Of a stretch of 64,000 nucleotides of DNA, positions 33,515 through 41,215 are shown piece after piece. Numbering within the stretch: the stretch's first letter is position 1; each line of letters opens with the position of its first letter. A program made the translations under genes and the position numbers. The notes beneath the pieces are model-generated. The model worked only from the letters and a program-made list of their open reading frames with translations, was not told where the DNA came from and ran no database searches. Origin of the DNA: Mycolicibacterium thermoresistibile (lineage in GTDB: Bacteria > Actinomycetota > Actinomycetes > Mycobacteriales > Mycobacteriaceae); NCBI RefSeq assembly GCF_900187065.1, contig NZ_LT906483.1, positions 2,542,001 to 2,606,000 on the forward strand. The letters are read 5' to 3'.

Positions 33515-34000
33515 TCAGCGGCGGTTCAGCCACCAGATGCGGCCGGACAACAGCGTCGCGAACCCGCACCACAGCGGATACGGCAGCAGCAGCGCACCGA
33601 TCTCGGGCCGCGCCTGCACCGCGCGCCGGGTCAGGTCGGCGCTGCTGGCCGCGAGCAGGCCGGCTGTCACGGTCGCGGCGCCCAGCCGGCGGCGGTTGAA
33701 GAACACCCATGACCACCCGCCGTTGAGCGCGAGGTTCACGGCGAGCGCGATCCGGTAGGCGCGCGCCTCGGCGGGCTCCCCCAGCTCCTCGAGGCGGTCG
33801 ATGGTCGCCGCCGACACCCCGGCGATATCGGTGTAGAGAATCGGCCAGACGATCGGGAAGGCCTGCGCCGGGGGCTGGAAGCCGGGCTTCTTCAGCCGGG
33901 CGAACCAGCGGGACCGCGCCGCCGGCCCGGTGGCCAGTCCGCCGACGGTTCCGGTGAGGGCGACCGCGGCGGCGGTGGTGGCGAGGGTGGACAACCGCAT
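33515..34000 (-). CDS. tspO: TspO/MBR-family membrane protein
   Basis: The protein has 161 residues from ATG 34000. It has five hydrophobic helices with TspO signatures: WFARLKKPGFQPPAQAFPIVWPILYTDIAG, then NLALNGGWSWVFF and LLPYPLWCGFATLLSG. The WxPP-x-W core is partly kept (FQPPAQAFPIVWPILY). Bacterial TspO binds porphyrins and stress ligands in the membrane. It is divergent from an MFS gene with 151 bases between starts. Confidence 0.88.
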   Translation of the reverse strand: MRLSTLATTAAAVALTGTVGGLATGPAARSRWFARLKKPGFQPPAQAFPIVWPILYTDIAGVSAATIDRLEELGEPAEARAYRIALAVNLALNGGWSWVFFNRRRLGAATVTAGLLAASSADLTRRAVQARPEIGALLLPYPLWCGFATLLSGRIWWLNRR

Positions 34001-34151
34001 TCGGGCTCCTGACTCGAGAGTGTGCATCTCTCTGGTAGCCCGAACGCATCCGGATCAACCCTGCTGGATCAACCCTGCCGGATCGACCCCGGGGGTCCGT
34101 GGGACCCTCGCAGACGATGCTTACAAGGGAAGTCGACGATCGGAGCGGTGG

Positions 34152-35624
34152 GTGTCGGTAGCGGATGCGGTGCGGCGTGACGCACCCTCCGGCACTCCGG
34201 TCCGCCGCCCTTTCCTGCTGGTCACCGCGCTGGCGGTGGTGGTGCTCACGGTCGCGGTGCTGCAGACCGCGGTGGTTCCCGTGCTCGGCATCATGGCCGA
34301 ACAACTGCACACCTCGGCCACGGCGGTGAGCTGGGCCGTCACCGCCAACCTGCTGGCCGCGGCGGCCGCCACGCCGCTGCTGGGACGCCTCGCCGACCTG
34401 TACAGCAAGCGCCGGGTGCTGCTGGCCGTGCTCGTGGTGGTGCTGGCCGGTTCGGTGTTGGCCGCGACCACCGCGTCGCTGCCGCTGTTGATCACCGCCC
34501 GGGTGCTGCAGGGCGCCTCGTTCGCGCTGTATCCGATCAGCATCGCGATCCTGCGTGACGAACTCCCGCCGGACCGCCTCGGCCGGGCCATGGCGGTGAT
34601 GTCCGGCACGCTGGGCTTCGGCGGTGGCGCCGGCCTGGTCGTGACCGGTCTGCTGATGACCGACGGCGCCGTCTATCAGCGGGTGTTCTGGCTGTGCACC
34701 GCGTTCACCCTGGCCGTCATCGTCATCGCCGTGCTGATCGTGCCGGTCCGGCACCGACGTGCGACCGGCACGCTCGACTGGTTCGGCGCCGCCGGCCTGG
34801 CGTTGGGCCTGTCGCTCGGCCTGTTGGCGATCACCCAGGGCAGCCACTGGGGGTGGACGTCGCCGTCCACGCTCGGCGCCGCCGCCGCCTCGGTCGTGAT
34901 CCTGGTCGGCTGGTGGTGCTGGGAGCAGCGCGCCGCCCACCCGTTGGTGTCCACCCGGATGTTGTCCCGCCGCCCGATGCTGCTGACCAACCTGGCCACG
35001 ATCTTCGTCGGCATGGGCCTGTACTTCGCGTTCCTCGGCATCACCCTGTTCGTGCAGGTGCCGCGGGATCAGGCGGGATTCGGCTTCTCGGCGACCGTGC
35101 TGCAGGCCAGCGTGGTGTATCTGCTGCCCGGCGCGTGCACCGGGTTCGTGGTGGCACTGGTCAGCGGGCGGTTCATCGACCGGTACGGAGCCCGGCCGGT
35201 GCTGATGGTCGGGGCACTGGCCGGCATCGGCGGGTTCGTGTTCATCGCGGTGGCGCACACGCACACCTGGCAGGTGATCGCCGCGGCCGTGCTCACCAAC
35301 GCCTACATCTCCCTGGGCTACGGCGCGTTGCCGGCGCTGGTCGTCGGCGAGGCGCCGCCGGGTGCGACCGGGATCGCCACCGGGATGAACGCGATCGCCC
35401 GCACGATCGGCAGTTCGGTGGCCGCGGCGCTGGTGGCGGTGGCGGTGGCGGGTTCGACCACCGCAGCGCCGTCGGAGGCGGGGTTCACCGCGATCTTCGC
35501 CGGCGGCGCGGTGACCGCGCTGTTCGCGATGCTGCTGATCGGGCTGTCCCGCACCGGCCGGCCGGCCTTCGAGACCGTCGAGGCGCGTCAGGAGTCGCGG
35601 GCCATGAACCACGAGTGGGGCTGA
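34152..35624 (+). CDS. MFS drug exporter (DHA2-like)
   Basis: The protein has 490 residues from GTG 34152, with GGAG at 34142-34145. Twelve to fourteen hydrophobic helices are seen. Loop 2-3 motif A is LLGRLADLYSKRRVLL; motif C-like GTLGFGGGAGLVVTG lies in helix 5; a large repeat half carries SGRFIDRYGARPVL. It is most like the 14-helix DHA2 multidrug/proton antiporters. No TetR is adjacent, so regulation is not evident. The longer upstream frame is rejected because it would read through the tspO promoter region. Confidence 0.87.
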   Translation: MSVADAVRRDAPSGTPVRRPFLLVTALAVVVLTVAVLQTAVVPVLGIMAEQLHTSATAVSWAVTANLLAAAAATPLLGRLADLYSKRRVLLAVLVVVLAGSVLAATTASLPLLITARVLQGASFALYPISIAILRDELPPDRLGRAMAVMSGTLGFGGGAGLVVTGLLMTDGAVYQRVFWLCTAFTLAVIVIAVLIVPVRHRRATGTLDWFGAAGLALGLSLGLLAITQGSHWGWTSPSTLGAAAASVVILVGWWCWEQRAAHPLVSTRMLSRRPMLLTNLATIFVGMGLYFAFLGITLFVQVPRDQAGFGFSATVLQASVVYLLPGACTGFVVALVSGRFIDRYGARPVLMVGALAGIGGFVFIAVAHTHTWQVIAAAVLTNAYISLGYGALPALVVGEAPPGATGIATGMNAIARTIGSSVAAALVAVAVAGSTTAAPSEAGFTAIFAGGAVTALFAMLLIGLSRTGRPAFETVEARQESRAMNHEWG

Positions 35625-35667
35625 CGACCGCACCCCCGCCGTGCCTCCCGGCCGCCGGATCGTACGG

Positions 35668-36096
35668 TCACGACAACGCCGCGAGGTTGGTAACCGACCT
35701 GCGGACGTCGGATTCCAGCACCTTGGCCACGAGCTTGCCGATCCGGGTGTTGAGCAGCCCGCCGGACAGGTCGGCGACCACCCGGAAGGTGGTGCCCGAT
35801 CGGTTCTGTCCGACGCACAGCGTCAACGCGATACACACGCCGCCGCGGCCACGGCCCACCAGTTCGATCTCCTTGGGCTCGTCATAGCGGGTCACCCGCC
35901 AGTGGATGACATTGCGGAAACCCTTCACCTTGATCAGCGACGACACACAGGTGCCGACCTCGATCTCGCTGGGGACCGCGCTGCGCCAGCCACCGAAGAT
36001 GGTGAGCCAGTCGTCGAAGCGCCGCAGGTCCGACGCCCGCTGCCAGGCTTGTTCCGGGGTCAGATCCGACGACACCTCGACGTCAACCGTTGCCAT
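35668..36096 (-). CDS. Rv0910-family SRPBCC protein
   Basis: The protein has 142 residues: ATVDVEVSSDLTPEQAWQRASDLRRFDDWLTIFGGW, then GTCVSSLIKVKGF and GLLNTRIGKLVAKVLESDVRRSVTNL. This matches, from memory, the mycobacterial Rv0910 family, reported as the toxin partner of Rv0909 in a TA pair. No small Rv0909-like antitoxin gene is seen on either side, so it may be a plain lipid-binding-fold protein. A SigF-like promoter precedes it. Confidence 0.75.
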   Translation of the reverse strand: MATVDVEVSSDLTPEQAWQRASDLRRFDDWLTIFGGWRSAVPSEIEVGTCVSSLIKVKGFRNVIHWRVTRYDEPKEIELVGRGRGGVCIALTLCVGQNRSGTTFRVVADLSGGLLNTRIGKLVAKVLESDVRRSVTNLAALS

Positions 36097-36105
36097 GTCA
36101 GTCCA

Positions 36106-36132
36106 CTACCCCACCGTTCGGTACGGATAAAC
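36106..36132 (-). promoter_or_regulatory. SigF-type promoter of the Rv0910-like gene
   Basis: On the minus strand GTTT (36132-36129), 17 bases, then GGGTAG (36111-36106) matches the mycobacterial SigF consensus GTTT-N15-17-GGGTAT except at the last base. The -10 ends 9 bases before ATG 36096, so the transcript would be nearly leaderless. Confidence 0.5.
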
Positions 36133-36249
36133 GGTGCCGATGATTTTCGTCTCCCACCACACCCGGCCAGAACGGTGCTGGTCACGGGCGCGCCGAGGAC
36201 GCCCACGCCGTGCCGGCCCGGTCGCGGGGTCGGCGCCCAGCGGATGTGC

Positions 36250-36255
36250 GGGTAT
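36250..36255 (+). promoter_or_regulatory. possible SigF -10 for the signalling operon
   Basis: GGGTAT lies 68 bases before the REC-PP2C start. The matching GTTT -35 is not present at the right distance, so the call is weak. Confidence 0.2.
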
Positions 36256-36322
36256 TGTTCGACAGCGTTGTCAGTTGTGAAGAAGATCAGCGCGCCGGCT
36301 GAAGAAACCGCGAGGAAGATGG

Positions 36323-37546
36323 ATGCCGATGCGCGCGCCGCATGAATCCGAACCCCTGCCCATGGCGGGGCTGGGCGCCGTACCCACCGGCCAGACCCAG
36401 CCCATCTCGCTGCTGTTGGTCGAGGATGACCGGGCGGACGCGCTGCTGGTCGAAGAACTCATCGCCGACACCAACGCCGACATCCGGGTGACGTGGGCGG
36501 CCAGCGTCGCCGACGCGCAACACCGCCTCGCCGCGGACCGGCCCGACTGCGTGCTGCTCGATCTCAACCTGCCCGACGCCGACGGCATCGACGCGTTGGA
36601 CCGCATCTGCGGATACGACGCGACGATGCCGATCGTGGTGCTCACCGGGCTGATCGACGAACACTTCGGTGTGTTGGCCGTCGCCTCCGGCGCCCAGGAC
36701 TACCTGATCAAGGGTCGGGTGGAGCCCGAATCGCTGCGCCGCTCGGTGCTGTACGCCATCGAACGCAAACGCCACGAGCTGACGGCGGTGGACCTGCAGG
36801 CGAGCAGGTTGCAGGCGCAGGAGAACGCCCGCCTGGAACGGGGGCTCCTGCCCTCCCCGCTGCTGTTGGACGAACCGGGTTTCGACATCGTCGCGCAGTA
36901 CCGGCCCAGCCATCAGCATGCGCTGCTCGGCGGCGATTTCTACGACTTCGTCCAGACCCCGGACCAGACCCTGCACGTGATGGTCGGCGATGTCTCCGGA
37001 CACGGTCCGGATGAGGCCGCCGTCGGAGTCGCCCTGCGAATCGGTTGGCGTGCACTGACTTTCGCCGGGCTGCGGGGCAACGAGCGGATGTGGCAGCTGG
37101 AACGCATCCTGCGTGCGGAACGCCCCGGCAGAGGCATTTTCGCCACGGTGCTCAGCATCGCGCTGTCGCCGAAGGACCTCACCTTCACCGCGGTGCGCGC
37201 CGGCCACCCGGGCCTGCTGGTGCACGGGCCGGACACCGTCGACTGGCTGGAGCCGCCGGCCGGCCCGGCGCTGGGGCTGAAGGGCACCGACTGGCCCACC
37301 AACGAATACGAGCTGCCGGCCGGCCACGGCCTGCTGCTGCTCACCGACGGTCTGTTCGAGGGCCATTCCGGCCGGGGCTATGAACGGCTCGGCGAAGAGG
37401 GTCTGCTCGACCTCGCCCGCAGCCACGCGGCGCTGCCCGGCGCCGAATTCGTCCACGCCCTCATCGACGACGCCGAACACCGCGCCCAGGCGGTCGGCGG
37501 GATCAGCGACGACATCGCCGTGGTCCGGGTGGAGCGCACCCGGTGA
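36323..37546 (+). CDS. response regulator with PP2C (SpoIIE-type) phosphatase output
   Basis: The protein has 407 residues, ATG 36323. The REC domain (residues ~28-145) has acidic pocket VEDDRADA, phospho-acceptor D80 in LLDLNLPDADG, and Lys in DYLIKGRV. A coiled linker leads to a PP2C/RsbU domain (LERGLLPSPLLL, LGGDFYDFV, GDVSGHGPDEA, LLLLTDGLFEG, SDDIAVVRVE) with the metal aspartates present. Such proteins dephosphorylate anti-sigma-factor antagonists. Its stop overlaps the histidine kinase start (GTGA), so phosphotransfer from that kinase to D80 is the likely input. Confidence 0.92.
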   Translation: MPMRAPHESEPLPMAGLGAVPTGQTQPISLLLVEDDRADALLVEELIADTNADIRVTWAASVADAQHRLAADRPDCVLLDLNLPDADGIDALDRICGYDATMPIVVLTGLIDEHFGVLAVASGAQDYLIKGRVEPESLRRSVLYAIERKRHELTAVDLQASRLQAQENARLERGLLPSPLLLDEPGFDIVAQYRPSHQHALLGGDFYDFVQTPDQTLHVMVGDVSGHGPDEAAVGVALRIGWRALTFAGLRGNERMWQLERILRAERPGRGIFATVLSIALSPKDLTFTAVRAGHPGLLVHGPDTVDWLEPPAGPALGLKGTDWPTNEYELPAGHGLLLLTDGLFEGHSGRGYERLGEEGLLDLARSHAALPGAEFVHALIDDAEHRAQAVGGISDDIAVVRVERTR

Positions 37547-39183
37547 CCCCGGCGGCCACCGGCGAGCGGCGCGGTTCGCGGCTGACCGTGCAGGGCTGGC
37601 AGAACCTGGTGCTGTCGGTCATGGGGGTGATCGTGCTGGCCGGGGCGATCACCGGCTGGCTGCTGCTGCATCGCACCGACGACATGACCCGGGAACTGAA
37701 GAACGACATCCAGCCGGCCCGGGTGGCGGCCTACCAGCTGCAGTCCGCCCTGCGCGACCAGGAGACCGCGGTGCGCAGCTACGCCCTCACCGGCGATGAG
37801 GGTTTCCTGACGCTGTACGAGACCGCGCAACGCGATGAACGGGCGGCGGCCGACTATCTGCGGGCGCTGGTGGGCGACCGCCCCGAGCAGATGTCCGACC
37901 TGGCCGACATCGAACGCAACGCGGCCACCTGGCGGACCGATTACGTCGCGCCGCTGCTCTCCGCGGTGCGTCCCACCGCCCAGCCCGAGCTCACCGCCCT
38001 GGTCGAGGGGGAACGTGTCGAGTTCGACCGGATGCGGGCGTTGTTCGACGTGCAGAACAGCCACCTCACCGAAACCCGGCAGGCCGCGGTCGACGAGCTC
38101 GAACGGACCCGCGGCTGGCGCAACGCGGTGTTGATCGCGATGGTCACCGCCTTCTTCGTGACCGCGGCGCTGCTCGCCGTGCTGGTGCGGGCCACCATCA
38201 CCAGACCCCTGGAGGAGCTCGCCGCCGCGTGCCGCCGCATCACCGAGGGCGACTTCGGTGAGCGCATCTCGCTGCGCGGACCGCGGGATCTGCGGTCCAT
38301 CGCCACCGACGTGGACGACATGCGGCAGCGGATCGTCGACGAACTGCGCACGTCGCACCGGGCGCACGCGAAACTCAGCGAACAGACCGAGGCGCTCGAC
38401 GAGCAGGCCGCCGAACTGCGTCGCTCCAACGCCGAACTCGAACAGTTCGCCTACGTCGCCTCGCACGATCTTCAGGAGCCGCTGCGCAAGGTCGCCTCCT
38501 TCTGCCAGTTGCTGGAGAAGCGTTACGGTGATCAGCTCGACGAACGCGGCGTGGAGTACATCCGCTTCGCGGTCGACGGCGCCAAACGCATGCAGGTGCT
38601 GATCAACGATCTGCTCACCTTCTCCCGGGTGGGCCGGCTCAACGCCACCGAGGCCGCCGTGTCCCTCGACGCGGCGCTGAACACCGCCCTGGACAACCTG
38701 TCCACCGCGATCGAGGAGTCCGGCACCGAGATCGTCCGCCCCGCCGGACTGCCCACCGTCGTCGGCGACCCCACCCTGATGGCGATGCTGTGGCAGAACC
38801 TCATCGGCAACGCGGTGAAGTTCACACGTCCGCGACAGCGGCCGCGGATCGTCATCGACTGCCGACGGCGCGGCGCCGGTGAGCAGGGCGACGACGCAAA
38901 CCATGGGGACGGCGACGAATGGCTGATCAGCGTGTCCGACAACGGAATCGGCATCGCCGACGAGTTCGTCGACAAGGTTTTCGTGATCTTCCAGCGGCTG
39001 CACGGCCGCGACAGCTACACCGGCACCGGGATCGGGTTGGCGCTGTGCAAGAAGATCGTCGAACACCACGGCGGAACCATCTGGATCGACACCGGCTATG
39101 CCGACGGCGCCCGGTTCTGCTTCACCCTGCCCGTAACCTCGACTGAGACAGCCTCGGCCGTGCTGGAAGGAGATCAGGAATGA
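37543..39183 (+). CDS. CHASE3-HAMP sensor histidine kinase
   Basis: The protein has 546 residues. TM1 (QNLVLSVMGVIVLAGAITGWLLL) and TM2 (NAVLIAMVTAFFVTAALLAVLV) flank an extracytoplasmic all-helical CHASE3 domain (RDQETAVRSYALTGDEGFL). HAMP (ITRPLEELAAACRRITEGDFGERI) and a coiled coil follow. The HisKA box has H308 in VASHDLQEPLRKVASF, and the HATPase boxes are LIGNAVKF, VSDNGIGI and GTGIGLALCKKIV. The phytochrome-like HisKA subtype pairs with single-domain Rcp1 receivers, one of which follows (ATGA overlap). Confidence 0.95.
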   Translation: MTPAATGERRGSRLTVQGWQNLVLSVMGVIVLAGAITGWLLLHRTDDMTRELKNDIQPARVAAYQLQSALRDQETAVRSYALTGDEGFLTLYETAQRDERAAADYLRALVGDRPEQMSDLADIERNAATWRTDYVAPLLSAVRPTAQPELTALVEGERVEFDRMRALFDVQNSHLTETRQAAVDELERTRGWRNAVLIAMVTAFFVTAALLAVLVRATITRPLEELAAACRRITEGDFGERISLRGPRDLRSIATDVDDMRQRIVDELRTSHRAHAKLSEQTEALDEQAAELRRSNAELEQFAYVASHDLQEPLRKVASFCQLLEKRYGDQLDERGVEYIRFAVDGAKRMQVLINDLLTFSRVGRLNATEAAVSLDAALNTALDNLSTAIEESGTEIVRPAGLPTVVGDPTLMAMLWQNLIGNAVKFTRPRQRPRIVIDCRRRGAGEQGDDANHGDGDEWLISVSDNGIGIADEFVDKVFVIFQRLHGRDSYTGTGIGLALCKKIVEHHGGTIWIDTGYADGARFCFTLPVTSTETASAVLEGDQE

Positions 39184-39626
39184 CACCGACACAAGAGGGC
39201 CGGGCCATCGACGTCCTGCTCGTCGAGGACGATCCGGGTGACGAACTCATCACCCGTGAGGCGTTCGAACACAACAAGATCAAGAACACGCTGCACGTCA
39301 CCCGCGACGGTGAGGAGGGTCTGGACTTTTTGTATCGGCGGGGCAGGTTCGCCGACGCCCCGCGTCCGGACCTGATCCTGCTCGACCTCAACCTGCCCAA
39401 GTACGACGGTCGGCAACTGCTCGAGCAGATCAAATCCGACCCGGATCTGTCGTTGATCCCGGTCGTCGTGCTCACCACCTCCTCGGCCGAGGAGGACATT
39501 CTGCGCAGCTACCAGCTGCACGCCAACGCCTACGTCACCAAACCGGTCGACCTCGACCAGTTCATGAGCGCCGTGCGCCAGATCGACGAATTCTTCGTCC
39601 AGGTGGTTCGGCTACCCACCGCCTGA
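39180..39626 (+). CDS. single-domain response regulator (Rcp1/CheY-like)
   Basis: The protein has 148 residues: one receiver domain with DVLLVEDDPGDELITREAF, phospho-acceptor D69 in LLDLNLPKYDGRQLL, VVLTTSSAEEDI and K in AYVTKPVDLDQF. The inserted FLYRRGRFADAPRPDLILL is typical of Rcp1-like receivers paired with phytochrome-class kinases. It has no output domain, so it probably works by competing for phosphate or shuttling it between the kinase and the REC-PP2C. The gene is third in a fully overlapping operon. Confidence 0.93.
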   Translation: MTPTQEGRAIDVLLVEDDPGDELITREAFEHNKIKNTLHVTRDGEEGLDFLYRRGRFADAPRPDLILLDLNLPKYDGRQLLEQIKSDPDLSLIPVVVLTTSSAEEDILRSYQLHANAYVTKPVDLDQFMSAVRQIDEFFVQVVRLPTA

Positions 39627-39633
39627 CGGGGCT

Positions 39634-39858
39634 TCAGGCCACCCGGCGAGCCGAACGGCGGGTGTCGGTCGACCACAGATGGGCGCAGTGCGGGCACTGC
39701 AGGTGCACCACGGCGCCCTGATTGCTCAGCAGATACTGCCAGTGGTCCCGGCAGTTGCGGCGGCCCTGACACACCGCGCAGTCCCGTCCGTGGTCGCACG
39801 CCGGGCAGGCCAGCCAGGCGCGGCGGGACGGGTCGGCGGTCGGATCAATCGGCAGCAC
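39634..39858 (-). CDS. small zinc-ribbon protein, 74 residues
   Basis: GTG 39858 lies behind GGGAGG and overlaps the end of the DUF6400-like gene by 14 bases. The product has four Cys-x-x-Cys-type knuckles (LACPACDHGRDCAVCQGRRNCRDHWQ, then LQCPHCAHLW), i.e. at least one zinc ribbon, and a basic tail. Nucleic-acid or protein contact is likely, but the target is unknown. It is co-transcribed with the DUF6400-like gene under an iron-box-like site. The longer frame upstream is a shadow of that gene. Confidence 0.75.
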   Translation of the reverse strand: MLPIDPTADPSRRAWLACPACDHGRDCAVCQGRRNCRDHWQYLLSNQGAVVHLQCPHCAHLWSTDTRRSARRVA

Positions 39859-40075
39859 GGCCGGCCTCCCGCCTCGGCAGCACCCCGGCCTCGACAAGCC
39901 CGTCGTACACCCGCTGCTGCTGATCGTCGAGGCCGGAGTAGAGCATGTCGTATGCCAGCTCCTCCTGTTCGAGCACCGCGATCGGATCCCAGTCGTCGCC
40001 GATCGCGGCGAGCACCGCGGCCCGGCGGCGTCCCTCGTCCAGCGTCGGGTCTCCAGCGAAATCGAAATGTGACAC
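39845..40075 (-). CDS. DUF6400-like small protein, 76 residues
   Basis: It starts at GTG 40075 with AGAGGG six bases upstream; GTG 40078 is adjacent. Sequence: SHFDFAGDPTLDEGRRRAAVLAAIG, then DDWDPIAVLEQEELAYDMLYSGLDDQQQRVYDGLVEAGVL. It is acidic, helical and soluble. From memory this matches the actinobacterial DUF6400 family, whose function is unknown. An IdeR-like box 30 bases upstream predicts induction under iron limitation. The downstream zinc-ribbon gene overlaps it by 14 bases. Confidence 0.75.
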   Translation of the reverse strand: MSHFDFAGDPTLDEGRRRAAVLAAIGDDWDPIAVLEQEELAYDMLYSGLDDQQQRVYDGLVEAGVLPRREAGRAAD

Positions 40076-40104
40076 CACGCGCCCTCTGAGTTTCGGTCGG
40101 TCAA

Positions 40105-40123
40105 GAAGGTAAGGCTGACCTAA
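40105..40123 (-). promoter_or_regulatory. IdeR-like iron box
   Basis: Read on the minus strand, TTAGGTCAGCCTTACCTTC matches the IdeR consensus TTAGGTTAGSCTAACCTAA at 15 of 19 positions. It lies 30 bases upstream of the DUF6400-like start, where it would overlap the promoter. This predicts iron-dependent repression of the two-gene unit. Confidence 0.6.
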
Positions 40124-40184
40124 CTCACGCGGGCGGGGCAATGATCTGGATCACATCCGGTCGGATCCGGGCGGATGGGATCGG

Positions 40185-40880
40185 TCACACCCGCTCGGCG
40201 AGCCACTGCCGCTGCCGCTGCACGAACGCGGCGTCGACGGTGGCGCCGTGCCCCGGGACGTAGACCGCGTCCGGACCCCCGATCCGCAGGAGCCGGTCCA
40301 GGGTCGCCGGCCAGGAACCCGGATCGGAGTCGGCTTCCACGGACGGCTCGCCCGACTCCTCCACCAGGTCCCCGCAGAACACCACCGGCCGTTCCGCGCC
40401 CCGCACCACGGCGATCAGATCGTGGTCGGTGTGACCGCGTCCGGGGTGCACGATCGACACCGTCCGGTCCCCCAGCCCGACCACGGCCTGCCGCACGGCG
40501 TGGTCCGGGATGCGGCGGGCCGCGATCGCGGCGTCGATCTCCTGCGGGTCGGCGTCGTAGGACAGCGCCTCGTCACGCAGCTGAGCCGACTCGTGCAGCA
40601 GCGTCGCCACCACCCGGTCGGTGCTGAACACCTCCGCCCCCGGATGACCGCCGATGCCGAGAATGTGGTCGAAATCGTTGTGGGTGAGCAGGATGTGGGT
40701 GATCGGCGTGGCGGCCAGCTCGCCGACGTCGGCGACGATGGCGGCGGCCTCACCCAGCGTGGTGCCGGTGTCGACGAGTAGTGTTCCGGTGCTGCCGCAG
40801 ACGACGCCGACCGTGACGTCCAGAAACGGCAACCGGGTCCGAAACACCTTGTCAGCCAGCCGTTCCCAGGTGAAGTTCAC
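40185..40880 (-). CDS. metallo-beta-lactamase-fold hydrolase with altered HxHxDH
   Basis: The protein has 231 residues. The MBL fold is complete: TLLVDTGTTLGEA, ILLTHNDFDHILGIGG, HPGRGHTDHDLI, VVFCGDLVEES and the final VPGHG. The first metal motif reads H-N-D-F-D-H, with Asp in place of the usual second His, so the metal-1 site is modified; flavodiiron proteins use HxExDH in the same place. It may prefer iron or work as a mono-metal enzyme. The substrate is unknown. The gene is separated from the iron-box unit by 60 bases. Confidence 0.88.
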   Translation of the reverse strand: MNFTWERLADKVFRTRLPFLDVTVGVVCGSTGTLLVDTGTTLGEAAAIVADVGELAATPITHILLTHNDFDHILGIGGHPGAEVFSTDRVVATLLHESAQLRDEALSYDADPQEIDAAIAARRIPDHAVRQAVVGLGDRTVSIVHPGRGHTDHDLIAVVRGAERPVVFCGDLVEESGEPSVEADSDPGSWPATLDRLLRIGGPDAVYVPGHGATVDAAFVQRQRQWLAERV

Positions 40881-40967
40881 ATCAACCTCCGTGTCGCGGC
40901 ATCAGCATAGACCGCCCGGGCGGGCCAACCGGCCACCGGCGCGGTCACAGACCGTCAGAATCGGTGC

Positions 40968-41173
40968 GTGAACGCCGACCGAGCCGCCCGGCGCTGGGAT
41001 CCCGGCCGGAACGAGACGCAGACCGAGCGGTTGGATCGGCATTGGGCGACCCTGCTGCAGGAGTTGCGGGTGGTCCAGACGGGGTTACCCTGCTGAGCGG
41101 CTCGATCACGCTGGCGGCGGCGGCCGGTCCCTGGTTCGCGATACCCCTGCGGAAACGGCGCCCTCCCGGGTGA
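40968..41173 (+). pseudogene. DUF6328-like gene remnant with deleted middle
   Basis: GTG 40968 opens a 42-codon ORF (NADRAARRWDPGRNETQTERLDRHWATLLQELRVVQTG) matching, from memory, the N terminus of DUF6328 proteins (~150-170 residues, several membrane helices). It then shifts frame and stops at 41096. In another frame, 41090-41173 encodes LSGSITLAAAAGPWFAIPLRKRRPPG, which looks like the family's last helix and basic tail. The core helices are gone. It is not expected to make a working protein. Confidence 0.6.
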
Positions 41174-41215
41174 TCGCGTGGTTTGTGACCGGGCGCTGTG
41201 GGGAACACCCGCTCC

